DNA of 15,679 nucleotides from an uncultured Bacilli bacterium (GCA_934215405.1 CAKPZU010000044.1:1-15679); one strand, 5' to 3'. Shown: positions 1 through 8,304, counted from the stretch's first letter. Numbers and translations are program-made. The notes: generated from the sequence alone by a model not told the origin.

Positions 1-51
1 CCAGATAAATTTAATTTTGTAAATTAAAATAAAAAATTAGCTGATAAAGAA

Positions 52-1557
52 TTGGTTACAAAACCAATTGGTTATTTTAAAGATGCTTGGAATCGTTTTA
101 AAAAGAACAAAGCATCTATCGTTGCTACTGTCATAATTGCTATATTAGTTTTATTTGCTATGCTTGTTCCTCTTGCTAGCCCATATGAAGTATCATATAG
201 AGATCAAACATTTAAAGGTACTTTACCACGTATTGAATTATTTAACAAAATGAATATTAACTTTTGGGATGGTTGTAAAGATAAACAAGTTAGCTTAGAA
301 GATTTTTTATATTATTATTCAATGGGAGTTGAGACTAATCACAACTCAATTAAAAATCAAAGCTATACAACTGAAGAAGTTATGAATGCTAGAAAGCAAT
401 TAGTAACAGTTTATAATTTTAGATTAGATGATTATCAAAAAAATGGCATGGAATTTAAAACTTTAACTCTTGAACAATATAAAAATATTCAAAAATATCA
501 AGATGAGAAAAATGTTCAAGTAATATATCCTATTACTGATCCAGATTTAAGGCCTGGTGATGCTATTAATGGAGAACCAGCAGCTAATGCAAATTATTGG
601 TATAAAACAACTACAAATTCTGGAAAAGTTACAACTACAGGTGCAACTATTAATGCTGATGGTACTGTAGTTTATGAAAATATTTACCAACAATATACAG
701 GGAATGATAGTTATACAAGCAAAATGAGAGTCGAAGGAAATACTCCTTTATATGATTATGCAGAACTTGTACAAGATGGTAATATGTTTAAAGTAAGAGT
801 AAACTATTATGAATATTATATTTATAATCACACATATGTTTTAAAAGATAAAATTACAAAGCCTTCATTTGTTTTTGGAACAACAGCTTATGGCCAAGAT
901 TTGTTTACATGTTTAGCAAGCGGAGCTAGATTTAGTTTTATTTTTGCAATTTGTGTTGCTCTTGTTAATTTAATTGTTGGAGCTATTTACGGAGCAATTG
1001 AGGGATATTATGGTGGAAAGATTGACTTATTAATGGAAAGATTTGTTGATATTTTATCTGCAGTTCCATCAATGATTGTCATCACTTTGCTTAAATATCA
1101 TATGAAAGATTCTTCAACAATTCTTATTCTGTTTATTGCTTTCTTCTTAACGGGGTGGATTGGAATGGCTGGAAGGACAAGAATGCAATTCTACCGTTAT
1201 AAGAATCAAGAATACGTTTTAGCTGCAAGAACATTAGGAGCTAAGGATAGAAGAATTATGTTTAAGCATATTTTTCCTAATTCACTTGGTACATTAATTA
1301 CAGGATGCGTTTTAATAATTCCTGGAATGATTTTTTCAGAAACTAGCTTAAGTTATTTAGGAATTATTAATTTAAATTCTGGAAACATGACTAGTGTTGG
1401 GTCATTATTAGCAGATGGTCAAGCAAGCTTAATGACATCACCACACATAGTGTTATTCCCTTCAATATTTATTAGTTTATTAATGCTAAGTTTTAACTTG
1501 TTTGGTAATGGCTTACGTGATGCATTTAACCCATCACTTAGAGGAAGTGAGGAATAG
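52..1557 (+). CDS. oppC: Oligopeptide ABC transporter permease OppC (5' end uncertain)
   Basis: Inner-membrane permease of a peptide importer; it should pair with an OppB encoded upstream of the window. Seen: a membrane segment at about residues 23-43; a long extracytoplasmic stretch at about 46-272; then the permease core, starting with the family motif FGTTAYGQDLF near 275 and holding several membrane segments. The EAA loop, which contacts the ATPases, is visible as AARTLGAKDRRIMFKHIFPN. The family normally has roughly 50-60 residues between the first helix and the core, so about 170 are extra here. The start is doubtful: TTG at 52 has no clear ribosome site, and no ATG lies between it and the in-frame TAA at 25-27. 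Upstream of that stop the same frame is open to the window edge and reads PDKFNFVN, which resembles the N-terminus of related OppC proteins. The stop lies 2 nt before oppD. Family assignment is secure; the N-terminus is not. Confidence 0.9.
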   Translation: MVTKPIGYFKDAWNRFKKNKASIVATVIIAILVLFAMLVPLASPYEVSYRDQTFKGTLPRIELFNKMNINFWDGCKDKQVSLEDFLYYYSMGVETNHNSIKNQSYTTEEVMNARKQLVTVYNFRLDDYQKNGMEFKTLTLEQYKNIQKYQDEKNVQVIYPITDPDLRPGDAINGEPAANANYWYKTTTNSGKVTTTGATINADGTVVYENIYQQYTGNDSYTSKMRVEGNTPLYDYAELVQDGNMFKVRVNYYEYYIYNHTYVLKDKITKPSFVFGTTAYGQDLFTCLASGARFSFIFAICVALVNLIVGAIYGAIEGYYGGKIDLLMERFVDILSAVPSMIVITLLKYHMKDSSTILILFIAFFLTGWIGMAGRTRMQFYRYKNQEYVLAARTLGAKDRRIMFKHIFPNSLGTLITGCVLIIPGMIFSETSLSYLGIINLNSGNMTSVGSLLADGQASLMTSPHIVLFPSIFISLLMLSFNLFGNGLRDAFNPSLRGSEE

Positions 1558-1559
1558 TT

Positions 1560-3716
1560 ATGGAAAAGAAATTAGAAGTAAAAGATTTGCAGATTTCCTT
1601 TCGTACTCAAGGCGGAGTTTTAAAGGCAGTAAGAGATATTTCATTTGACCTTTATAAGGGTGAAACACTAGCAATTGTTGGTGAATCTGGTAGTGGAAAA
1701 TCAGTAACTAGTAAAGCAATTATTGGTATTCTTGCTGGAAATTCAATTATTGAAGGTGGAGAAATTTTATATGATGGTCAAGACTTATTAAAAATTTCAG
1801 AAGATGATTTCCACAAAATTCGTGGCGATAAGATTTCAATGATTTTCCAAGATCCATTATCTAGTTTAAATCCAATAATGAAGGTTGGAAAGCAACTAAC
1901 TGAAGCTATGATTTTAAATGGTAAAGCTCGTCAAAAAAGCTCAAGAAATGATTTTAATAGTCGCTTAAAACTACTTAACAAAAAAATAGATGAAGTATCA
2001 CTTGAAAGTGAAATTGAAAATAATAAGATACAATGTAAGACATTTGATGACTTTTGCATTACTAGTACAAAGCTTGAACTTGCTTATAATAATGCTCAAA
2101 GTGAAGCTATTTCTTTAGATTCAACTTGTGAAAATCTTTTATTCTTAATTGAAAAAAAGCAAAAGATTGATTATAAGAAAGAAGTTACACAAATACTAAA
2201 TAGCTTTAAGAAAACTTTTCATAAATATGTTGTTGTCGAAAATGAAAAAACAAATGAGCTTGTTTTAAAATTAGATGCAATATTAAAAGAAAAAGGAATA
2301 AATGAACATAAAGAAGAGTTTACAAAAGAAGTTATAGGAGCTATAAATGAAGTTAGAAAAGTTGTAAATGATGGTATTAAAAAGGAAGCTCCAAACTTCT
2401 TTAGATTAGGCTATTATATTTATAAAAATCCAACTGCTAATGTCGATAATTATGCAGTTAATGATTTAAATGAAATGACTTTAAAATACCTTGATGAAAA
2501 CTTTATGATTGAATTTTTAAAGTTATCTAGTAAAGGTATTGAAAAAGCTCATAATGATTCAATAAATGCTAAAAAAGAAATACTTAAATTAAAGGACGAA
2601 TATATCTCATACTTTAAGCAAGAGCAAATTAAACATAAAGAATCATTAGAAATGGCAAAAAGATTAATTCCACTTGTTAAAAATGCAATTGATTATTTAT
2701 CAATTCATAAAAAAAGTGTTGAGTATTCTTTTGCTTCAACAATTATTCATGATATAAATATTTACTTTAATGGAATTAAGCAAAATCCAATTAATCAACA
2801 TAAATATGATACGCAAAAAAGAAAATATGATGAATTAGTACAAAAAGGAAAGCATCCAACTTGGCAGGTTACTCCAGCAACATTAGTTGATTTAAAACTT
2901 GCCAAAAGAAACATTTTAAAAACAGTTACTGGTTTGTTTTTAAGCTATGAGGTAGATGTTAACAAGCCAAAGAAAGATAGCTATCATAATGATGCTGTAG
3001 AGCTTGTTGATTATTTTAAGGATTTAGCTAGTAAAGTTGTATATAAAATAACAAAGAAATTAGCTAAAGCAAAAGCCCTTGAGCTACTTGAAGAGGTTGG
3101 AATTCCTGAGCCTGCAATTCGTTATAATCAATATCCATTTGAGTTTTCAGGTGGTATGAGACAACGTATTGTTATTGCTATTGCCTTGTCAGCAAATCCT
3201 GATATTTTGATTTGTGATGAACCAACTACTGCTCTTGATGTTACAATTCAATCACAAATTCTTGAATTAATTAATAAGATTAAAAAAGAAAGAAATTTAT
3301 CAGTTATCTTTATTACACACGATTTAGGTGTAGTTGCCAATATGGCTGATAGAATTGCTGTAATGTATGCTGGAAAAATTGTAGAATATGGTACAGCAGA
3401 TGATGTCTTTTATGATCCAAAACATCCTTACACTTGGGCATTATTAAGTAGTATGCCTGATTTAGATACTAAAGAAAAGCTTGAAGCAATTCCTGGCACA
3501 CCACCTAACATGATATATCCTCCAGTTGGTGATGCTTTTGCTGAGAGAAATAAATATGCTATGGAAATTGACTTTGAAGAACAACCTCCATTATTTAAGG
3601 TTAGTGATACTCACTATGCTGCAACATGGTTACTTCATCCTCAAGCACCAAAAGTTAATCCTCCAAAGATTATTTTAGAGCGTATTGCCCGCATGAAGAA
3701 GGAGGCTTTGAAATGA
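1560..3716 (+). CDS. oppD: Oligopeptide ABC transporter ATPase OppD with large internal insertion
   Basis: Cytoplasmic ATPase that powers peptide import with OppF. Walker A is GESGSGKS at residues 41-48, the Q-loop is MIFQDP at about 94-99, the signature is FSGGMRQR at 529-536, Walker B is ILICDEP ending at 555, and the switch His is in FITHDLG. Usual OppD proteins have about 320-350 residues; this has 718. Nearly all the excess is one insertion at about residues 124-499, between the Q-loop and the signature. It is rich in Lys, Glu, Asn and Ile, looks helical, and lacks membrane segments. The C-terminal oligopeptide-transporter domain (IPGTPPNMIYPP) is present, but the four cysteines that usually bind an Fe-S cluster are replaced by Asp658, Asn664, Asp671 and Thr689. 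A GTGAGGAA ribosome site at 1547-1554 precedes the ATG. The gene overlaps oppF by ATGA. Confidence 0.95.
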   Translation: MEKKLEVKDLQISFRTQGGVLKAVRDISFDLYKGETLAIVGESGSGKSVTSKAIIGILAGNSIIEGGEILYDGQDLLKISEDDFHKIRGDKISMIFQDPLSSLNPIMKVGKQLTEAMILNGKARQKSSRNDFNSRLKLLNKKIDEVSLESEIENNKIQCKTFDDFCITSTKLELAYNNAQSEAISLDSTCENLLFLIEKKQKIDYKKEVTQILNSFKKTFHKYVVVENEKTNELVLKLDAILKEKGINEHKEEFTKEVIGAINEVRKVVNDGIKKEAPNFFRLGYYIYKNPTANVDNYAVNDLNEMTLKYLDENFMIEFLKLSSKGIEKAHNDSINAKKEILKLKDEYISYFKQEQIKHKESLEMAKRLIPLVKNAIDYLSIHKKSVEYSFASTIIHDINIYFNGIKQNPINQHKYDTQKRKYDELVQKGKHPTWQVTPATLVDLKLAKRNILKTVTGLFLSYEVDVNKPKKDSYHNDAVELVDYFKDLASKVVYKITKKLAKAKALELLEEVGIPEPAIRYNQYPFEFSGGMRQRIVIAIALSANPDILICDEPTTALDVTIQSQILELINKIKKERNLSVIFITHDLGVVANMADRIAVMYAGKIVEYGTADDVFYDPKHPYTWALLSSMPDLDTKEKLEAIPGTPPNMIYPPVGDAFAERNKYAMEIDFEEQPPLFKVSDTHYAATWLLHPQAPKVNPPKIILERIARMKKEALK

Positions 3717-5056
3717 TGAACGATGAAAGAAAAGTCTTATTAAAGGTTGAACATCTTGAACAATATTTTAAACTTGGTAAAAAGCAATTAAAAGCTGTTG
3801 ATGATGTAAGCTTTGATATTTATAAAGGTGAAGTATTTGGACTTGTAGGCGAATCTGGTTGTGGTAAAACAACTACTGGAAGATCGATTATCCGTTTGTA
3901 TGATATAACTGGTGGATCAATTTATTTTGATGGTGAAAGAATTTGTGCTGGTACTAGGCCATATAAGCAAGCAATAAAAGATGCTAAAGCTAAGTATAAA
4001 AATATTATTAAAGAAGCTAAAGCAAATCTTGCTGAAGAAATAAAAAAAGGAAACGAAAAGGCCAAAGAAGAATATAACAAAATAGAACAAGATGCTTCAA
4101 ATGAAATGATAGCTGTTGTTAAGGAAAACACAAAGAAAATTAAAGAAGCAATCGATGATCATAAAAATTGTAATAAAAAGTTTGCTGAATTTGAAATGAA
4201 TAAAGTCAAAGAGCATTATGCAAAAACACTAGAAGAATTGGATAATAACATTACCAATGCTAAAAGTGATGATGCTAAAAAAGAAGCAATAAGCAAGAAA
4301 AAAGAGTTCATGAAAAAATATAACTATGAATTACATCTTGCTAAAAACGATCGTATAATGAACAAAATGCAAATGATTTTCCAAGATCCAATTGCTTCAT
4401 TAGATCCTCGTATGACAGTTCATGATATTATTGCTGAAGGATTAGTAATTCGTGGAATTAAGGATAAGAAATATATTGATGAGCAAGTATATAATGTTTT
4501 AAATCTTGTAGGCCTTGTTCCAGAACATGCTTCACGTTATCCTCATGAATTTTCAGGAGGTCAAAGACAACGTATTGGTATTGCACGCGCTATTATTTTA
4601 AAGCCTGAATTAATTATTGCAGATGAACCAATTTCAGCTCTTGATGTTTCAATTCAAGCTCAAGTAATTAATTTATTAAATGAATTACGTGATAAAATGG
4701 GCTTAACTATTCTATTTATTGCCCACGATTTATCTGTTGTTAAGTATTTTTCAGATCGCATAGCTGTAATGTATTTTGGTAAAATTGTTGAATTAGCTCC
4801 ATCTGATGAGCTATTTGATCACCCATTACATCCATATACTAAATCATTATTATCTGCTATTCCACTTCCTGATCCTCATTATGAAAAAATTAGAAAAAGA
4901 ATCACATATAATCCAATTGCTGCACATGACTATTCAAAGGAAAAACCAACATTAAGGGAAATTCTTCCTGGACATTTTATTAGCTGTAATACTGAAGAAT
5001 TTTTAAAATATCAAGAAGAAATAAAAAATAAAGATTTACATAAAAATGAAAAATAA
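3713..5056 (+). CDS. oppF: Oligopeptide ABC transporter ATPase OppF with charged insertion
   Basis: Second ATPase of the peptide importer, partner of OppD. Walker A is GESGCGKT at 46-53, the Q-loop is MIFQDP at 221-226, the signature is FSGGQRQR at 280-287, Walker B is LIIADEP ending at 306, and the switch His is in FIAHDLS. Between YFDGERI and KMQMIFQDP, about 15 residues are usual; here residues 80-213 form a long Lys/Glu/Ala-rich stretch predicted by eye to be coiled-coil or helical. Length is 447 against a usual 310-330. The position of this insertion differs from that in OppD. ATG at 3713 overlaps the oppD stop (ATGA), with AAGGAGG at 3699-3705 spaced 7 nt away, so translation is probably coupled. 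The C-terminus keeps the family region (LREILPGHF). Confidence 0.95.
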   Translation: MMNDERKVLLKVEHLEQYFKLGKKQLKAVDDVSFDIYKGEVFGLVGESGCGKTTTGRSIIRLYDITGGSIYFDGERICAGTRPYKQAIKDAKAKYKNIIKEAKANLAEEIKKGNEKAKEEYNKIEQDASNEMIAVVKENTKKIKEAIDDHKNCNKKFAEFEMNKVKEHYAKTLEELDNNITNAKSDDAKKEAISKKKEFMKKYNYELHLAKNDRIMNKMQMIFQDPIASLDPRMTVHDIIAEGLVIRGIKDKKYIDEQVYNVLNLVGLVPEHASRYPHEFSGGQRQRIGIARAIILKPELIIADEPISALDVSIQAQVINLLNELRDKMGLTILFIAHDLSVVKYFSDRIAVMYFGKIVELAPSDELFDHPLHPYTKSLLSAIPLPDPHYEKIRKRITYNPIAAHDYSKEKPTLREILPGHFISCNTEEFLKYQEEIKNKDLHKNEK

Positions 5057-5441
5057 AATTTTAAATTATGTAATCACATTTTTAATTGGTTTAGTATTTG
5101 CTTTGTTTATCATGATTATGAAAGGACTGTTTTCTTGTACTAATCAAAAAATTGCTTTTCAAATTCTAACTGATTCATTCTTTGTGCCAGGAGTAATTCT
5201 AATATGTTTTGGTATATTAGTTGTTTGTGCTAATGGCGGAACTTTTGATATGCTAGTTTATGGTGTAAAGCAATTCTTTAGTTTATTTAAAAAGGATTTA
5301 ACAAAAGCTAAATACAAAACATTTTATGAATATCAGCAAGCACAAAAAGAGAAAAAGCTAGAATTTTGGTTTTTAATAATTGATGGAATAATTTTAGTGG
5401 GAATTTCCTTAATATTTTTAGGAATTTATAATAATATTTAA
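5046..5441 (+). CDS. DUF3899-like small membrane protein
   Basis: A 131-residue protein of unknown function, resembling the DUF3899 family of low-GC Gram-positive bacteria. Seen: three hydrophobic segments at about residues 8-25, 46-66 and 107-127; the middle one ends in a small-residue turn (CANGGTFD). Between segments two and three is a Lys-rich loop with KTFYEYQQAQKEKK, matching the basic loop of the family. The ATG overlaps the end of oppF by 11 nt with no good ribosome site of its own, so expression probably depends on translation of oppF. It is the last gene of the operon and is followed at once by a hairpin terminator. A link to peptide uptake is only suggested by position. Confidence 0.75.
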   Translation: MKNKILNYVITFLIGLVFALFIMIMKGLFSCTNQKIAFQILTDSFFVPGVILICFGILVVCANGGTFDMLVYGVKQFFSLFKKDLTKAKYKTFYEYQQAQKEKKLEFWFLIIDGIILVGISLIFLGIYNNI

Positions 5442-5444
5442 TAC

Positions 5445-5470
5445 TAAAGGGCTATTTGAATAGCCCTTTA
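5445..5470. terminator. Bidirectional hairpin terminator
   Basis: A perfect 12-bp inverted repeat with a 2-nt loop (TAAAGGGCTATT, TG, AATAGCCCTTTA) lies between the convergent opp and dap operons. The stem has A-runs and T-runs on its outer edges, so it can act in both directions. The TAA stop of the aminotransferase gene on the - strand is inside the stem (5468-5470). Confidence 0.85.
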
Positions 5471-6667
5471 ATCGTCAATATATATTCTTTTTAATCTATT
5501 TTCAAATTCTAAATAAAATTCATCATCTGTCATATTACTATCAAATGTCATAGAAAATCTAACGCAGTGTTCAACCTCATCCCAAGGTATTACAAATATT
5601 CCACAATTATCAAGTAAATATCTTGCGAATTCATCACCACTTTTAAAATTTCTAGGCGCATGAACATATAAATAAAATGTTCCTTTGGAAACAGATGACT
5701 CAATGTTATATTTATTTAAAATCATATTTATTTTTTTCATTCTAATATAATACTTACTTTTTAATTTTTTTAAAAAGTCTTTTTCATTTAAAATAGCACT
5801 ACATGCAGCTAATTGAATTGGTATATATTGTCCAGAATCAATATTGTCTTTAACCTTTTTAATAATATCAATGATTGTTGCATTTCCAACAACAAAGCCA
5901 ATTCTAAAGCCTGTCATATTGAATGCTTTTGACATTGAATGAATTTCAATTGCACAATCAAAGGCATTAGGAATTGAAAGTATACTTAATGGTGCTTCCT
6001 TATAGGTTAATGGACCATAGGTGTTGTCATTAACAATTAAGAAGTTATATTTTAGTGCATACTCAATTAGCTTTTCATAAAATTTTTTGTTAGCAATTGC
6101 TCCTGTTGGATTATTTGGGTAATTTATAATAAATATTTTTGCCTTTTGATATACTTCTTCTGGAATAATATCTAAATTTGGCAGATAATCATTACATTTC
6201 AATAAGGGAGCATTGTAGATTCTAGCATTAAGCCAACTTCCCATATTAGCCAAAACATCATATCCAGGAGTAGTTGTAATAATTATGTCGCCATCATTAA
6301 TTAAGGCAAGAGGAATAATGCAAAGTGCGCTTTTTGCTCCCATAACATGATTTATTTGATTATGATAATCCTCAATATTTAAATTAAATATCTCCTTTAA
6401 ATAAATGCTGGCGGCTTTTTTGAATTCTTCAATACCATTATCAGCATAAATATTGCTTCCTTTTTTAAAAATGTTTTTACTTAATTCATCTAATGCAAAA
6501 GATGGGGGCAATTGTAAGCTTTCACCTATTCCAAAATCTAATAGTTCATTTTCATTATTTATCTTGTATTCATTTTTAAGCTTACTATATTTTTCAAATT
6601 TATAATAACCATTCTTATAAAAATCAATTCCACCTAAACGCTTTGATATTAATTCAATAAAATTCAT
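5468..6667 (-). CDS. dapL: LL-diaminopimelate aminotransferase-like enzyme (DapL)
   Basis: PLP-dependent fold-type I aminotransferase, most similar by motif to LL-diaminopimelate aminotransferase, which converts tetrahydrodipicolinate to LL-DAP with glutamate as amino donor. Visible: GIGES near residue 46, NYPNNPTGAIA at 182-192, the cofactor-binding NDNTYG (Asp214), the Schiff-base lysine Lys247 in HSMSKAFNMTGFRIGF, and Arg255. The SK-x-x-NMTGxRIGF and NYPNNPTGA motifs and the later DNIDSGQ are typical of DapL. Length of 399 is normal. It is the last gene of a - strand set with dapF and aspartokinase. Its ATG directly follows the dapF stop (TAAATG), and its ribosome site AAAGGAG lies inside the last dapF codons. 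Its position beside dapF strongly favours DapL over another class I/II aminotransferase. Confidence 0.85.
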   Translation of the reverse strand: MNFIELISKRLGGIDFYKNGYYKFEKYSKLKNEYKINNENELLDFGIGESLQLPPSFALDELSKNIFKKGSNIYADNGIEEFKKAASIYLKEIFNLNIEDYHNQINHVMGAKSALCIIPLALINDGDIIITTTPGYDVLANMGSWLNARIYNAPLLKCNDYLPNLDIIPEEVYQKAKIFIINYPNNPTGAIANKKFYEKLIEYALKYNFLIVNDNTYGPLTYKEAPLSILSIPNAFDCAIEIHSMSKAFNMTGFRIGFVVGNATIIDIIKKVKDNIDSGQYIPIQLAACSAILNEKDFLKKLKSKYYIRMKKINMILNKYNIESSVSKGTFYLYVHAPRNFKSGDEFARYLLDNCGIFVIPWDEVEHCVRFSMTFDSNMTDDEFYLEFENRLKRIYIDD

Positions 6668-7375
6668 TTAAATAATCTCTCCTTTGTAAACTATATTGGC
6701 ATCACCGGAAATATAATACTTGTTATTATTTATACTACATTTAATAATGCCACCATCCTGTATAGCATTAGCAGTATTGTCAATTTTGTTTAGCATTAAT
6801 AATGTAAAAAAAGCAGCAAGTGAACCTGTGCCACAGGCTTTTGTTTTACCAACACCATATTCAAATGTTTTAATCTTAAAATTACTTCTATCAATTAACG
6901 AAACATAGTGAATATTTGCTTTTTCATCATCTGATAGCTTTATGTCCTTGCTTGAAAAATCAACATTATCAATATCTTTTTTTAAATAAACTATATGATT
7001 ATTTAATGAATGAATATAATATCCGTAATCCTTTTTAATTAAAAGAGGCATAGGCATTTCTACTTGAAATTCATTTTCGCTTGTTTTCACTAGGTTAATT
7101 TCTTTATTATCAACAAATACCTTATATTCATTTTCATTTGTTAAATAATCTAAAAGCTTTGCTAAGCAACGCATGCCATTCCCACACATTAATGCTTTAC
7201 TTCCATCACTATTAAAAATTTTGACATTATAAAATGAGTCGATAAATATTATTCCATCTGCCCCAATTCCATAATTTCTATTTGCATATTTACTAATATT
7301 TATTGCTTTATAATCAGCATCAATGAAAATAATAAAATCATTTCCTGATGCTTCAAGCTTATAAAAACTTAGCAT
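6668..7375 (-). CDS. dapF: Diaminopimelate epimerase DapF (short form)
   Basis: Cofactor-independent epimerase converting LL-DAP to meso-DAP, needed for lysine and for DAP-type peptidoglycan. The two catalytic cysteines are visible: Cys64 in NSDGSKALMCGNGMRC and Cys181 in ACGTGS. The N-terminal substrate motif ASGNDF is at 9-14 and Asn residues matching the substrate-binding set are at 12, 125 and 154. At 235 residues it is about 35-40 shorter than usual, with the loss spread over loops. Oddity: the near-invariant Glu-Arg pair before the second Cys reads Glu172-Tyr173 (FEYGVGKT). The start overlaps the aspartokinase stop by one base (TAATG), and a clear AAGGAG site lies at 7383-7388. It is almost certainly a member of the family; retention of full activity is less certain. 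Confidence 0.88.
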   Translation of the reverse strand: MLSFYKLEASGNDFIIFIDADYKAINISKYANRNYGIGADGIIFIDSFYNVKIFNSDGSKALMCGNGMRCLAKLLDYLTNENEYKVFVDNKEINLVKTSENEFQVEMPMPLLIKKDYGYYIHSLNNHIVYLKKDIDNVDFSSKDIKLSDDEKANIHYVSLIDRSNFKIKTFEYGVGKTKACGTGSLAAFFTLLMLNKIDNTANAIQDGGIIKCSINNNKYYISGDANIVYKGEII

Positions 7376-8304
7376 TATAATTCTCCTTTCAGATATAAAT
7401 TATGTAAATAAAGTAAGACATTTTTAGCATTATCATTGCATACAATTTTTAAAAATGAATTACATGGTAAAATATAATCAAATTCAAAATTATTTAATCT
7501 TAAAGTATTTTCGATTTGTTCTTTGTTGTTATATCCATCAATATATATTTCATTATTATTTATTTGAAAAATAATTACTTTTTCTTTGGCAAATTTAGTT
7601 ATTAGTGTTTCATTGTCATGATTTAAATAGTTTTGAATGTGAATATTAATATCATTATCCTTAGCAAAGCGTAATGCTTCTTCTTGAACTAAATCATTCC
7701 CATGAGCTATGTTTTGTAGCATTAAATCATAGCTTACTGATTTAAACACTTTATATTTTGAATAAATATTTGGACTAATTGATGATAAGCCTAAAACATT
7801 TTTATATAAGTATACATCACTACATTCAAATACCTTAGCCATTATTAAAGCAGTTAAGTCACTGCCATTTTTATTTAGTGACACTATTTTGTTATTTTGA
7901 CTAATGCCAATAAAGCCTGGAACAACTAACACTTTATGATTACTTAATTTGCTTTTAATTGGAATTTCATCAATTCGTATAATGTGTTCCATTTTATCGC
8001 TAAATTCAACATATATTCCTATTTCTTCTTTATATAGTAATGTAGCGTCTATATATTGATTTAGTAGTTCATTTGTTACTCTAAGTGATGATATAATTTC
8101 ACCTATAACTATTATTTCTTGTTCCATTTCTATTGTGTAATTATTATTTAATAATGTTCTTAATGATTTTGTAGAATATGGTGAATCATTAAAAGCTGAT
8201 ACTACTAGGATAATTTGTCCATCATATGCTTTAATTTCATTATAAAGATTTAATCTATTTTCATATTTTTTTAAGGCATCTTTGCCACATTTAATTACTT
8301 TCAT
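7375..8304 (-). CDS. lysC: Short divergent aspartokinase
   Basis: Amino-acid kinase fold protein, best read as aspartokinase, which phosphorylates aspartate at the head of the lysine/threonine/methionine pathway. Support: an N-terminal KVIKCGKDAL in place of the usual KFGG-S motif, VVSAFND at 34-40, an IGE motif at 67-69, PGFIG at 129-133, and NGSDLTALIMA at 146-156, matching the GGSDxTA nucleotide/aspartate loop. The last ~70 residues look like one ACT-type regulatory domain. Typical enzymes have 400-460 residues and two ACT units; this has 309. The start ATG has AGGTGA upstream. First gene of the set with dapF and dapL. The Gly-to-Lys change in the first motif and the reduced regulatory part suggest altered nucleotide binding or feedback control. 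Another amino-acid kinase is possible but the neighbours argue against it. Confidence 0.75.
   Translation of the reverse strand: MKVIKCGKDALKKYENRLNLYNEIKAYDGQIILVVSAFNDSPYSTKSLRTLLNNNYTIEMEQEIIVIGEIISSLRVTNELLNQYIDATLLYKEEIGIYVEFSDKMEHIIRIDEIPIKSKLSNHKVLVVPGFIGISQNNKIVSLNKNGSDLTALIMAKVFECSDVYLYKNVLGLSSISPNIYSKYKVFKSVSYDLMLQNIAHGNDLVQEEALRFAKDNDINIHIQNYLNHDNETLITKFAKEKVIIFQINNNEIYIDGYNNKEQIENTLRLNNFEFDYILPCNSFLKIVCNDNAKNVLLYLHNLYLKGEL

Noticed and set aside
3922..4131. Reading frame of 69 codons on the - strand within oppF
   Set aside because: It mirrors the Lys/Ala-rich coding of the OppF insertion, has no plausible ribosome site or family resemblance, and lies wholly inside a well-supported gene.
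6720..6908. Reading frame of 62 codons on the + strand within dapF
   Set aside because: Antisense shadow of dapF, including its ACGTG motif; no independent support.
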